Position numbers and translations under genes: made by a program
The notes under the pieces: model-generated
What the model saw: only the letters and a program-made list of their open reading frames with translations
Databases searched by the model: none
What the model was told of the DNA's origin: nothing
In this document: one piece after another, positions 1 through 8,048 of the stretch
Layout of the letters: each line of letters opens with the position of its first letter
How positions within the stretch are numbered: position 1 is the first letter of the stretch
Assembly (NCBI GenBank): GCA_947493335.1
Contig: CANLQO010000001.1
Span: forward strand, 1,302,001-1,366,000
Direction: 5' to 3'
DNA: 64,000 nt
DNA from: an uncultured Paracoccaceae bacterium
Lineage (GTDB): Bacteria > Pseudomonadota > Alphaproteobacteria > Rhodobacterales > Rhodobacteraceae

Positions 1-177
1 ACCGTTCAGGCTGAACTGGATCGAGGTGATTGTGCCGGTAATTGGCACCATCAGGCCCGTGTCCGGGTCAATGCCATAGGTAAAGCCAGTGCCAAAGATA
101 TTTGCCCCCGTAAACCCACTATCAAACTCACCCACACGAAAGAACGTCGGTAACGTCGCAATACTCATCAAAGCCAT
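1..177 (-). CDS. Truncated N-terminus of unidentified protein
   Basis: A minus-strand reading frame enters from the left edge and starts at an ATG at 177-175, giving 59 residues beginning MALMSIATLPTFF with no stop before position 1. A GGGAG Shine-Dalgarno lies about 7 bases upstream, which decides this start over the in-frame ATG at 168. The visible part is rich in Gly, Thr, Phe and Asp (GANIFGTGFTYGIDPDTG). That composition would fit a secreted or RTX/beta-rich protein, but the family cannot be named from this fragment. It lies behind a long leader with its own promoter and terminator (see 327-438), so expression may be conditional. Confidence 0.55.
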   Translation of the reverse strand, partial: MALMSIATLPTFFRVGEFDSGFTGANIFGTGFTYGIDPDTGLMVPITGTITSIQFSLNG

Positions 178-327
178 TCAAAGTCTCCCAATTTTTGTTA
201 ACGCCATCTGCTCAGAACGCGAACGCAAGGTCAACGCAGCGACATGGTTAACTGCGTCTGGTACGGGGCCGTTGTGCAAATGCATCAACAGGTTATCCAA
301 CGTCGCTTGGCAACCACCCGATTGGCC

Positions 328-356
328 AAAAAAAACGCCAGCACGAAGCTGGCGTT
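328..356 (-). terminator. Intrinsic terminator, minus strand
   Basis: GCTGGCGTT (rc of 334-342) pairs with AACGCCAGC (rc of 348-356) around a 5-nt loop, and a T-run at 335-328 follows on the minus strand. It lies about 150 bases upstream of the start codon of the truncated gene at 1-177. Confidence 0.7.
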
Positions 357-403
357 AAGTTATTGAGGCAGGTTTCATACAGGCAAGAAACCTATCGAGC
401 AGT
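328..403 (-). ncRNA. Candidate ~76-nt sRNA or terminated leader
   Basis: On the minus strand a promoter-like pair (438-410) is followed by a short transcript with two hairpins. The first has arms AGGTTTC and GAAACCT (393-387 with 376-370, 10-nt loop). The second is a 9-bp terminator hairpin (356-348 with 342-334, 5-nt loop) followed by a run of eight T on the minus strand (335-328, two of them paired). No protein gene ends upstream on this strand, so the terminator must serve a transcript that starts just above it. Either it is a free-standing small RNA, or it is the prematurely terminated leader of the gene that starts at 177. Inference from sequence only. Confidence 0.5.
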
Positions 404-409
404 GACGCC

Positions 410-438
410 TTTATAAGCAATGACTTGCGTGCCGCCAA
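410..438 (-). promoter_or_regulatory. Sigma70-type promoter for the 328-403 transcript
   Basis: Reading the minus strand, TTGGCG (438-433) and TATAAA (415-410) are separated by exactly 17 bases. The predicted start is near 403. It points away from the divergent solute-binding protein gene at 518. Confidence 0.5.
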
Positions 439-517
439 GCTAAAAGTTTGAAACTGCGCGCAACCCTCTTTACGCTCAACGTCAACGCACACAGGGACCA
501 AGGGGATTGTCGCCAAA

Positions 518-2332
518 ATGTGGACAAATATTTTCCGTAGCTTTCGCCAGCTGACCGCCACATGCGCCATCGCATGCGCCGCCACCGCCGCAAGCGCCGA
601 ACCGCAGCATGGCATAGCTATGTATGGCGACCCGGCCTTGCCACCTGATTTTGTGTCGCTGCCCTATGTGAACCCCGAGGCGCCCAAGGGCGGGCGCATC
701 ATCACATCGGCCGTCGGCAGTTTTGACAGCATGAACCCCTACATCCAAAAAGGCTCTGTTCATTGGCAGTTGCGGTTCCTCATCGGCGAAAGTCTGATGG
801 GACGGACCCTGGATGAACCCTTCTCCCTCTACGGGGTTCTGGCCTCTGGAATTGAAACCGGGCCGAATCGCGAATGGGTTGAGTTCACGCTGAACCCCGC
901 CGCCCGATTCTCTGATGGAAGTCCGGTGACCGCCGAAGACGTGATCTGGTCGTTTGAGACGCTCGGCACAGAAGGCCACGGACGGTACCGCGGCTTTTGG
1001 GGAAAGGTCGAGAGCCTGACCGAAGTGCGCCCCGGCGTTGTCCGCTTTGAATTCAACACCGAAGACCGCGAACTGGCGCTTTTGGCGGGTCTGCGACCGA
1101 TCCTGAAAAAGGCGCAGTGGGACGGGATTGATTTCGCCGAAAGCGGATTGGACATCGTGCCGATCACCTCTTCGCCCTACGTGATCGACGATTTTGAGGC
1201 TGGGCGCTTCATCTCGCTCACCCGCAACCCGGACTACTGGGGCGCCGATATTCCGTTCCGCAAGGGCACCGCGAACCTTGATGAAATCCGGCTTGAATTC
1301 TTCGGCGATGAAACTGCAGCATTTGAGGCCTTCAAGACCGGCATCGTGAATTCCAACCGCGAATTCAACGTCGCCAAGTGGGAAAGCCAATATGACTTCC
1401 CCGCAACCGAAGCTGGCGATGTGGTCAAGTTTGTCCTGCCGCATCAACGCCCGTCGGGCATGACCGGTTTTGTGATGAACACCCGCCGCGATCAGTTTGC
1501 CGATTGGCGCGTGCGTGACGCGATGATCCAAGCGTTCAACTTTGAGTTCATCAATGAAGCGATGACCGGCAGCCAACAGCCGCGTATCACCTCCTACTGG
1601 TCAAACTCGCCTTTGGGCATGTCTCATGACGCCGCCTCTGGCCGCGTTCTGGAATTTCTCGAACCCTTCGCCGCTGATCTGACCCCGGGCACGATCGAGG
1701 GTTATAGCCTGCCGGTCGCCGATGGCACCGAACGCAATCGCGCCGGCACCGCCAAAGCGCTCGAAATGATGGATGCCGCTGGTTACACCATTCAGGACGG
1801 TGTGATGAAAAACGCCGCAGGCGAACCCTTCACTTTCCAGATCCTGCTAAAATCAGGGTCATCCGAAAACGCTGCGATTATCGACATGTTCGCTCAAAGC
1901 CTTGAGCGCATTGGCGTCACCGTTGATGTGCAAAGCGTCGACAGCGCCCAGTTCAAGGAACGCACCGACGCTTTCGATTTCGACATGACGTACTATCGTC
2001 GTGGCGTATCGCTCTCACCGGGGAATGAACAATACGCCTATTACGGCATGGATGCCGCTGATACCGAAGGCAGTCGCAACCTGATGGGCGTGCAGTCCGA
2101 AGCCGTCGATGCGATGATTGGTCGACTGCTCACGTCGGAAAGCCAGGACGACTTTGTGGCAGCCGTGCAGGCGCTTGACCGGACCCTGACGGCAGGACGC
2201 TATGTCATCCCAATCTATCAGTGGAACATCAGCCGTCTGGCCCACGTCAAAGAGCTGAAGTTCCCCGAGCCACTGCCGATCTTCGGCGACTGGCCCGGCT
2301 GGCAGCCAGATGTCTGGTGGTGGGAAGAGTGA
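518..2332 (+). CDS. Periplasmic peptide-binding protein, YejA/SBP_bac_5 type
   Basis: A 604-residue extracellular solute-binding protein of the family-5 (DppA/OppA/YejA) group, which delivers oligopeptides or related compounds to an ABC importer. Residues 1-27 form a Sec signal peptide ending ATAASA before EPQHG. The N-terminal domain has the typical GGxxxxxxxGxFDSMNPY region (about 58-75) and the family-5 core FSDGSPVTAEDVIWSFE (about 131-147). Length fits the longer YejA subgroup rather than DppA. The ATG at 518 has an AAGGGG element about 12 bases upstream. No permease or ATPase genes follow, so its transporter partner must be encoded elsewhere or lie outside the window. The 3' end overlaps the tiny lipoprotein gene (GTGA). 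Confidence 0.85.
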   Translation: MWTNIFRSFRQLTATCAIACAATAASAEPQHGIAMYGDPALPPDFVSLPYVNPEAPKGGRIITSAVGSFDSMNPYIQKGSVHWQLRFLIGESLMGRTLDEPFSLYGVLASGIETGPNREWVEFTLNPAARFSDGSPVTAEDVIWSFETLGTEGHGRYRGFWGKVESLTEVRPGVVRFEFNTEDRELALLAGLRPILKKAQWDGIDFAESGLDIVPITSSPYVIDDFEAGRFISLTRNPDYWGADIPFRKGTANLDEIRLEFFGDETAAFEAFKTGIVNSNREFNVAKWESQYDFPATEAGDVVKFVLPHQRPSGMTGFVMNTRRDQFADWRVRDAMIQAFNFEFINEAMTGSQQPRITSYWSNSPLGMSHDAASGRVLEFLEPFAADLTPGTIEGYSLPVADGTERNRAGTAKALEMMDAAGYTIQDGVMKNAAGEPFTFQILLKSGSSENAAIIDMFAQSLERIGVTVDVQSVDSAQFKERTDAFDFDMTYYRRGVSLSPGNEQYAYYGMDAADTEGSRNLMGVQSEAVDAMIGRLLTSESQDDFVAAVQALDRTLTAGRYVIPIYQWNISRLAHVKELKFPEPLPIFGDWPGWQPDVWWWEE

Positions 2333-2454
2333 TCCGGATTCTTTTGCTGGCCGCACTTCTTGCGGCCAGCGCCTGCACCCCTGCACGGGTCATCGGCAAT
2401 GCCGCAATAGACACCGGCCAGATCGTACTTGGTGCCGCCGACACGCTCATCTAG
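2329..2454 (+). CDS. Small lipoprotein, 41 residues
   Basis: A GTG at 2329 overlaps the TGA stop of the solute-binding protein in a GTGA junction, and the frame runs 41 codons to TAG. The product begins MIRILLLAALLAASACTP. This is a short charged n-region, a hydrophobic core and an AASA-C lipobox with the lipidated cysteine at residue 16. The mature part is only about 26 residues. Translational coupling to the binding protein suggests a linked function or co-regulated envelope role, but none is known to me. It is convincing as a gene because of the perfect lipoprotein signal and the coupled start. Confidence 0.65.
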   Translation: MIRILLLAALLAASACTPARVIGNAAIDTGQIVLGAADTLI

Positions 2455-2576
2455 AGGAATTGACGGCCATCAGCATGTGGCGACCGCTCCTACCCGGTTG
2501 CGCCCCGAACAATGCAGCGGAACCATGTTCCGGCAATCGTCCAACATGGCCAGTTCCCATTTTCTTCTGGTCAAAA

Positions 2577-2663
2577 ATACTTGAGGGAGTTTGAGGGACA
2601 GCGTCCCTCATCCGCGCCGCCAAGCGGCGCAAAACATCGTGCGCGGCGCAGCCGCCCCTTTTT
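2577..2663. repeat. Intergenic hairpin cluster, Roseobacter-type repeat
   Basis: Three consecutive stem-loops lie in the 243-base gap before arsC: GAGGGAC/GTCCCTC (2593-2609), GCGCCGC/GCGGCGC (2614-2630) and GCGGC/GCCGC (2643-2655). The last is followed by CCCTTTTT and could terminate plus-strand transcription. The preceding TCAAAAATACTTGAGGGAG resembles intergenic elements I remember from Roseobacter genomes; a related sequence lies at 20812-20926. Confidence 0.45.
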
Positions 2664-2697
2664 GCAGCCTGTCACAAAACACTTACAAAACCGACAT

Positions 2698-3183
2698 ATG
2701 CCCGCGGCCATGAACATTCTTGTCCTCTGCACCGGCAATTCAGCGCGCTCCATCCTGCTCGAAGCCATCTTGACCCAACGCTCGTCCGGGCGGATCACGG
2801 CTTTTTCTGCCGGTTCCAAACCCGCGGGGAAGGTCCACCCCCAGTCCCTTTCGCTTTTGGCGCAGAAAGGTTTTGATACCTCTGCTTTCCGTTCCAAAAG
2901 CTGGGATGAGTTCGGCGCAGCCGACGCGCCCGTCATGGATGCCGTTATCACGGTCTGCGGTTCAGCCGCAGCAGAGGAGTGCCCCTATTGGCCTGGCGCG
3001 CCAGTGCGGGTCCATTGGGGCATCGAAGATCCGGCCGCCGCCGAACCCGCAGCCCAGCCGCTGGCCTTCTTGACGGCCTACGACCTTCTCAACGCTAAGG
3101 CACAGCGCTTTTTCGCGCTGGACAGTGCGGCCTTGCGCGGCGCAGAACTTGCAACAGCATTGACGACCGCAGGACAAGACTGA
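2698..3183 (+). CDS. arsC: Arsenate reductase, low-MW phosphatase fold
   Basis: A low-molecular-weight phosphotyrosine-phosphatase fold protein that reduces arsenate to arsenite. From the second ATG (2710) the sequence starts MNILVLCTGNSARS, the CX5R phosphate loop with catalytic Cys7 and Arg13. Downstream are VITVCGSAAAEECPYWPG and HWGIEDPA, the cysteine-containing and WGxxDP elements typical of this ArsC group. ATG 2698 adds MPAA; neither start has a good ribosome site, so 2710 is equally possible. It overlaps the aquaporin gene by one base (TGATG). The arsC-aqpS pairing is known from Sinorhizobium meliloti, where arsenite leaves through the channel. No arsR is in the window. Confidence 0.85.
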   Translation: MPAAMNILVLCTGNSARSILLEAILTQRSSGRITAFSAGSKPAGKVHPQSLSLLAQKGFDTSAFRSKSWDEFGAADAPVMDAVITVCGSAAAEECPYWPGAPVRVHWGIEDPAAAEPAAQPLAFLTAYDLLNAKAQRFFALDSAALRGAELATALTTAGQD

Positions 3184-3830
3184 TGCAAAAACTTCTGGCC
3201 GAAGGCCTCGGCACTGCATTTCTGCTGATTGGTGTTGTTGGCTCCGGCATCATGGGTGAGACGCTTGCAGGCGGCAATATCGCCATCGCTCTGCTGGCGA
3301 ATGCCATCGCGACAGGCTGCATCCTTTACGTCATCATCACGACCCTTGGCCCCCTTTCAGGGGCGCATTTCAACCCGGTCGTGACGCTGGCTTTTCTGAT
3401 CCGCAAGGACGTTGATGCCGCGACCGCGATCCCTTTCATCGCGGTGCAGATCGTCGGCGGCATTCTGGGTGTCTGGCTGACCCATGTGATGTTTGACCTG
3501 TCCGTCCTGCAGTTCAGCACCACAGCCCGAACAGGTGCGGGGCAATGGACGTCCGAAATTTTTGCGACGTTAGGCCTGCTGTTTGTGATCTTTGGCGGGA
3601 TCAAGTCAAAGCCCGATGCGGTGCCGACCCTCGTGGCACTTTACATTACTGGCGCCTATTGGTTTACCTCATCGACCAGCTTTGCCAATCCAGCCGTTAC
3701 CATTTCGCGCATGTTTTCGGATACCTTTGCAGGCATCAATCCCGCCGATGCGCCAATGTTCATTGCGATGCAGATGCTGGGCCTCGGCATCGCAGCACTC
3801 ATCCTGCCACGGCTCTTCCCGCGCGACTAG
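3183..3830 (+). CDS. aqpS: Aquaglyceroporin (arsenite channel, AqpS-like)
   Basis: A 215-residue MIP-family channel with about six membrane segments. The two pore half-helix motifs are visible as HFNPVV (Asn64-Pro65-Val66, a variant NPA) and FANPAV (Asn169-Pro170-Ala171). The ATG overlaps the arsC stop. This coupling argues that the substrate is arsenite produced by ArsC, as described for AqpS of S. meliloti, rather than water or glycerol. The gene ends in a CTAG shared with the stop codon of the convergent XRE regulator. Confidence 0.85.
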   Translation: MQKLLAEGLGTAFLLIGVVGSGIMGETLAGGNIAIALLANAIATGCILYVIITTLGPLSGAHFNPVVTLAFLIRKDVDAATAIPFIAVQIVGGILGVWLTHVMFDLSVLQFSTTARTGAGQWTSEIFATLGLLFVIFGGIKSKPDAVPTLVALYITGAYWFTSSTSFANPAVTISRMFSDTFAGINPADAPMFIAMQMLGLGIAALILPRLFPRD

Positions 3831-4450
3831 ACCAATGACGTGACCCAAAGAATTGTCGCATCGTCCTGGCTGGTCGAGATCACGTTATGCCCCATGCTGG
3901 CGTCGTAATAGGCGCTGTCACCACGTTGCATCTCAACCGGCTCGTAAAACTCGGTGTATAACGTGATCGCACCGGTCAGCACGTACAGAAACTCTTCTCC
4001 GTCATGGCGGACCCAACCGTCAAAGTCCTCCATCTTCCGCGCCCTGATCCGGGCGCGATAGGGCAGCATTTTCTTTTGGGTCAGCCCTTCTGCCAGCAGG
4101 TCATGTTCGTAGGTCGTTGTCACGTGATGCACAGGATCATCACGCCGCGTCACGGCCATGCGCCCGTTGACCTGCCCCTTGGAGGGCGGCGTGAAAAGCT
4201 GCGGGATGGAAATGCCGAGGCCCACCGCCAGCTTCTTGAGCGCATCGTAAGTCGGCGACATCTGTCCGTTTTCGATTTTTGACAGAGTCGAACGCGCAAG
4301 CCCCGCTTTTTGTGCTGCCTGTTCCAGTGTCCAATCCCGGTCCTTGCGCAGCACCCGTACTCTGGCACCCAGATCAACAGGGGCTGCGGTCGCGTCTTCC
4401 CCGCTTTCGCGGGCCACTCGGATCAGGGATTTGGGGTCGGTTTGGGTCAT
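3827..4450 (-). CDS. XRE-family regulator with C-terminal cupin
   Basis: A 207-residue transcription factor. Residues 28-83 form a helix-turn-helix of the XRE/Cro type (TLEQAAQKAGLARSTLSKIE), and residues 120-206 form a cupin sensor domain (HDGEEFLYVLTGAITLY, MQRGDSAYYDASMGHNV). Such HTH-cupin proteins usually sense a small ligand and control an adjacent transport or catabolic operon. It is divergent from the acyl-CoA synthetase/isomerase/MFS cluster at 4515-7817 with only 64 bases between, so that cluster is its probable target. The stop is convergent with aqpS, sharing CTAG (3827-3830). Confidence 0.85.
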   Translation of the reverse strand: MTQTDPKSLIRVARESGEDATAAPVDLGARVRVLRKDRDWTLEQAAQKAGLARSTLSKIENGQMSPTYDALKKLAVGLGISIPQLFTPPSKGQVNGRMAVTRRDDPVHHVTTTYEHDLLAEGLTQKKMLPYRARIRARKMEDFDGWVRHDGEEFLYVLTGAITLYTEFYEPVEMQRGDSAYYDASMGHNVISTSQDDATILWVTSLV

Positions 4451-4514
4451 GCCAATCCATAGCCGCCCGGCACACTCTCTTGCAACCGTCCAGCCACGCG
4501 ACTAGCGATGGCGC

Positions 4515-5981
4515 ATGTCCGGTCCTTTCAATATGGCGGCTTATGTGCTGGCGCAGGCCGCAGCCCGCGCGGATCATCCCGCGCTTTGCGTTCTGGGTGA
4601 TCCGCCGCTGTCGCTGACGTATGCCGCACTTGACCGCGCGGTCCGCGCAACCGCCTTGATGCTATTGGATCGGGGCCTGAAACCTGGTCATGACCGGGTG
4701 CTGATGCGGCTGGGGAATACACCTGACTTCCCAATCCTTTATTTGGCCTGCATCTACGCCGGGCTGATCCCGGTCCCCACGTCGTCTCAGCTGACCGCGC
4801 ACGAGGTGACAAAGATAGCAGCGCAAACGATGCCTGCCCTTGTCGCGCATGGACCGGGGATCAGCCTGCCGGATCAGAACGTGCCGCTGTGGCCGGTCAC
4901 TGACTTGCACAACGTCACTGCCACAGCCCCACTGGCAGCACCGCAGATGGGCGACCCGGACCGCCCGGCCTACATCATCTATACTTCCGGAACATCGGGT
5001 CAGCCGCGTGCTGTGGTCCATGCGCACCGGGCCATTCTCGCACGTCGCATGATGTGGGACGGCTGGTACGGTCTGCGCCAGACAGACCGGGTGCTGCATG
5101 CCGGTGCCTTCAACTGGACTTATACGCTGGGGACCGGACTGATGGACCCCTGGTCTATCGGAGCCACCGCATTGATCCCCGCACCCGGCATCGATGCCGT
5201 GGACCTGCCGATGCTCTTGGCGACGCATCGGGCCACGATCTTTGCCGCCGCCCCCGGCGTCTATCGTCGCATTCTTCGCCGCCCCCTGCCCGCCATGCCA
5301 CATCTGCGTCACGGGCTTTCTGCCGGCGAAAAGCTGCCGCAGCATCTGCGCGAAGACTGGCTGTCCAAGACCGGCACACCGGTTCATGAAGCTTACGGCA
5401 TGTCGGAATGTTCCACCTTCATCTCCGGCAGTCCTGATCGACCGGCACCACCCGATACATTGGGTTTCCCGCAACCGGGTCGGCGGGTCCAACTGATGCC
5501 CGACACCCGCGTGATCGCTGTGCACCGCTCTGACCCGGGGCTGATGCTGGGCTATCTGGGTCACCCAGCCGAAACCGCCGCAAAATTCGATGGCGATTGG
5601 TTCCTGACCGGTGACATCGGCGCCCAGACCCCGGATGGAGCGATTGCCTATGCCGGGCGCGCTGACGACATGATGAACGCCGGAGGCACGCGGGTCAGCC
5701 CGATTGAGGTTGAAGAAACGTTGAGCCAACACGATCAAATCATCGAAGTTGCCGCAGCAGAAGTGCGCCTGCGCACAGATCTTTCGCTCATTGCGGCCTT
5801 TTATGTCGCTGACAAACTGATAGATGAGAAGTCACTGACCGCATATGCCGCATCGCGCCTTGCAGACTACAAAATCCCGCGACTATTCGTCCGGGTCGAT
5901 CACCTGCCGCGCGGGACAAACAATAAGCTGCTGCGCCACGTCTTGCGCCAGAACTGGGAGGCCGCACATGGTCAAACTTGA
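4515..5981 (+). CDS. Acyl-CoA synthetase, AMP-forming
   Basis: A 488-residue adenylate-forming enzyme of the benzoate-CoA ligase-like group. The phosphate-binding loop YTSGTSGQPR is at 156-165, followed by the YGMSECS adenylation motif, WFLTGD and the C-terminal GTNNKLLRHVL element with the catalytic lysine. The substrate cannot be read; an aromatic or short-chain acid is plausible. No Shine-Dalgarno is seen before the ATG. TTGCAA and TAGCGA spaced 17 bases (4480-4508) could place transcription start at the ATG, i.e. a leaderless message. The 3' end overlaps the next gene by 14 bases, so the two form an operon. Confidence 0.85.
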   Translation: MSGPFNMAAYVLAQAAARADHPALCVLGDPPLSLTYAALDRAVRATALMLLDRGLKPGHDRVLMRLGNTPDFPILYLACIYAGLIPVPTSSQLTAHEVTKIAAQTMPALVAHGPGISLPDQNVPLWPVTDLHNVTATAPLAAPQMGDPDRPAYIIYTSGTSGQPRAVVHAHRAILARRMMWDGWYGLRQTDRVLHAGAFNWTYTLGTGLMDPWSIGATALIPAPGIDAVDLPMLLATHRATIFAAAPGVYRRILRRPLPAMPHLRHGLSAGEKLPQHLREDWLSKTGTPVHEAYGMSECSTFISGSPDRPAPPDTLGFPQPGRRVQLMPDTRVIAVHRSDPGLMLGYLGHPAETAAKFDGDWFLTGDIGAQTPDGAIAYAGRADDMMNAGGTRVSPIEVEETLSQHDQIIEVAAAEVRLRTDLSLIAAFYVADKLIDEKSLTAYAASRLADYKIPRLFVRVDHLPRGTNNKLLRHVLRQNWEAAHGQT

Positions 5982-6612
5982 TATCATTTCTGATCCAATC
6001 TGCCCCTGGTGCTATATCGGCAAGACCAACCTTGATAAGGCCTTGGCCGAGGTGCCTGACCATCCTTTTGTTATCGAGTGGCATCCCTTTCAGTTGAACC
6101 CCGACATGCCGGCAGGAGGCATGGACCGACGCACTTACCTGGAGGCGAAGTTTGGCGGAAAAGAAGGTGCGGTCAAAGCCTATGCGCCCGTTGTTGAACA
6201 TGCCGAAAAAAGCGGTGCGTTGATCAACTTCGAAGCGATCCAGCGCACACCCAACACGGTTGACGCCCACCGCCTGATCCATTGGGCCGGGATCGAACAG
6301 CGGCAGATTCTGGTGGTTGACCTGTTGTTTAAGGCTTATTTTGTCGAAGGCCGCGACATCGGCGATCACGAAGTGCTAGCCGATATCGCCGACACCGCCG
6401 AGATGGATGCGGCCACTGTGACCCGGCTTTTGGCGTCCGACGCTGATCTGGAGGACATCCGCAAGCGCGATGCCCACAGTCGCGAGATGGGGGTGAATTC
6501 TGTCCCGACATTCGTGGTGGCCCAACAGCATGCTGTGCCCGGCGCACAGCCGCCCGAGATGTGGGCGCGGGTCATTGCCGATATCCAGACCCAGCTGGAC
6601 GCCGCAGAGTGA
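5968..6612 (+). CDS. DsbA-family oxidoreductase / HCCA-isomerase-like
   Basis: A 214-residue cytoplasmic thioredoxin-fold protein of the FrnE/2-hydroxychromene-2-carboxylate isomerase group. It has CPWC at 12-15 right after the first beta strand, and the cis-Pro region MGVNSVPTFVV near the C-terminus. There is no signal peptide. GGGAGG eight bases before the ATG at 5968 supports this start, which lies inside the end of the synthetase gene. Its position between an acyl-CoA synthetase and an exporter suggests a role in metabolism or detoxification of the same compound. The CxxC argues for a redox rather than a pure isomerase function. Confidence 0.8.
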   Translation: MVKLDIISDPICPWCYIGKTNLDKALAEVPDHPFVIEWHPFQLNPDMPAGGMDRRTYLEAKFGGKEGAVKAYAPVVEHAEKSGALINFEAIQRTPNTVDAHRLIHWAGIEQRQILVVDLLFKAYFVEGRDIGDHEVLADIADTAEMDAATVTRLLASDADLEDIRKRDAHSREMGVNSVPTFVVAQQHAVPGAQPPEMWARVIADIQTQLDAAE

Positions 6613-7817
6613 GCCCACCAACCCGACGACTGCATCAGTCTGAATTTATCGCCCTGATGGCCATGCTGGCCGCCACGGTGGCGTTTTCGATCGACGCGAT
6701 GCTGCCCGCCCTGCCCGATATTGCGGCAGAACTCTCACCACAGGACGTCAATCGTGCGCAATTGATCATCACCAGCTTTGTGCTGGGCATGGGGCTAGGC
6801 ACGTTTATCACCGGACCGCTTGCAGATGCTTTTGGTCGCAAGCCCATTATCCTTGGCGGCGCGATCCTTTATTGCATCGCGTCGCTTTTGGCATGGTTGG
6901 CGCAAAGCCTCGAGGTGATGTTGGCGGCGCGGGTCTTGCAAGGGCTTGGCGCGGCAGGCCCCCGCGTGGCCACTATGGCCCTGATCCGCGATCTATATTC
7001 CGGCCCAAACATGGCGCGGATTTTGTCCTTTGTGATGGTGGTGTTTTCGCTGGTCCCGGCACTGGCACCCACGATGGGACATTTCATTATCGAAGGCTTC
7101 GGATGGCGCGCCATATTCCTTAGCTTTGTCGTCTTCTCACTGGTCTCTTGCACGTGGCTGATGTTGCGACAGCCCGAGACGTCGACACCGGAAACCCTGC
7201 GTCCCCTCAACATCTCTGCGCTCTTTTCTGCCGCCAAAGAGGTGCTGACACATCCCACAACCCGTTTGTCGATCATTATTCAGACACTGACATTTGGCAT
7301 GCTCTTTACCGGGCTCTCATCGACCCAACAGGTCTTTGATATCACTTTCGGTCAGGGCGACGTCTTTCACTTCTGGTTTGGCGGCATCGCCGTTGTTGCG
7401 GCCACCGGCAGTCTTTTGAATGCACGGCTTGTCGGGCGTTTGGGCATGCGGGCGATCATCCGCGCAATGTTCATGGTCCAGATCACCGTCAGCCTTGTGA
7501 TGATCGCCATCACACTCTCAGGTGGCCCCTATTGGCTGACGTTCGGGATCTATGTGCTTTGGGTGACCACAGGTTTCTATCAGGCCGGTCTGACCATCGG
7601 AAACCTCAATGCCTTGGGGATGGAGCCGCTGCCGCATATCGCTGGCATGGCCGCATCCCTGATCGCCGCCATTTCCACCGTCGGCGCGGTGGTAATTGCT
7701 GCCCCCATTGGATTGGCATTTGATGGGACGCCTCTGCCGATTGGCGTCGGGGTCCTAATCTGCGCCATTCTCGCGTTTTGGCTGACGACCCGGATCAAAC
7801 GTCCTGGAGAGGATTGA
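6609..7817 (+). CDS. MFS drug-resistance exporter, Bcr/CflA-like
   Basis: A 402-residue, roughly 12-helix major facilitator. The start is GTG at 6609, overlapping the previous stop as GTGA. The product begins MSPPTRRLHQSEF and enters the first helix. GPLADAFGRKPI between helices 2 and 3 is the MFS motif A, and RVLQGLGAAGPRVATMALIRDLY is the family-typical segment around helix 4-5 that places it near Bcr/CflA multidrug transporters. It is the last gene of the synthetase operon opposite the XRE-cupin regulator, so it probably exports or imports the substrate of the two enzymes. Confidence 0.85.
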   Translation: MSPPTRRLHQSEFIALMAMLAATVAFSIDAMLPALPDIAAELSPQDVNRAQLIITSFVLGMGLGTFITGPLADAFGRKPIILGGAILYCIASLLAWLAQSLEVMLAARVLQGLGAAGPRVATMALIRDLYSGPNMARILSFVMVVFSLVPALAPTMGHFIIEGFGWRAIFLSFVVFSLVSCTWLMLRQPETSTPETLRPLNISALFSAAKEVLTHPTTRLSIIIQTLTFGMLFTGLSSTQQVFDITFGQGDVFHFWFGGIAVVAATGSLLNARLVGRLGMRAIIRAMFMVQITVSLVMIAITLSGGPYWLTFGIYVLWVTTGFYQAGLTIGNLNALGMEPLPHIAGMAASLIAAISTVGAVVIAAPIGLAFDGTPLPIGVGVLICAILAFWLTTRIKRPGED

Positions 7818-8048
7818 GCGTTACCGCCGACCCCGATCAGGGCAGACGGACTCCGTTGTTCCCATCGGGTGCAAATGCTGCGATCCGTGTAACGCCCAAC
7901 AGAAGGTAAGTTTCAACTTTCCCATCTGACATGCCGGAGCGTGCGACTCCTTCTGTCGAAGACTTGGCCCAAGGAAGATGCCACTGTCCTGATTTCGCAT
8001 TTTCTGCCAGCCTGTCGATGTCACGTGATCTCAGACAGGTGTGCCGCG

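Noticed and set aside
89-358. Plus-strand 89-codon frame in the left-edge region
   Set aside because: Runs antisense through the truncated minus-strand gene and through the terminator hairpin; no ribosome site.
482-1576. Minus-strand frame of 364 codons opposite the solute-binding protein
   Set aside because: Antisense shadow of a clear SBP_bac_5 gene with signal peptide and ribosome site; the translated product has no recognisable motif.
4662-5738. Minus-strand frame of 358 codons opposite the acyl-CoA synthetase
   Set aside because: Antisense to a gene with all adenylation motifs; composition is Arg/His/Gln-rich as in shadow frames.
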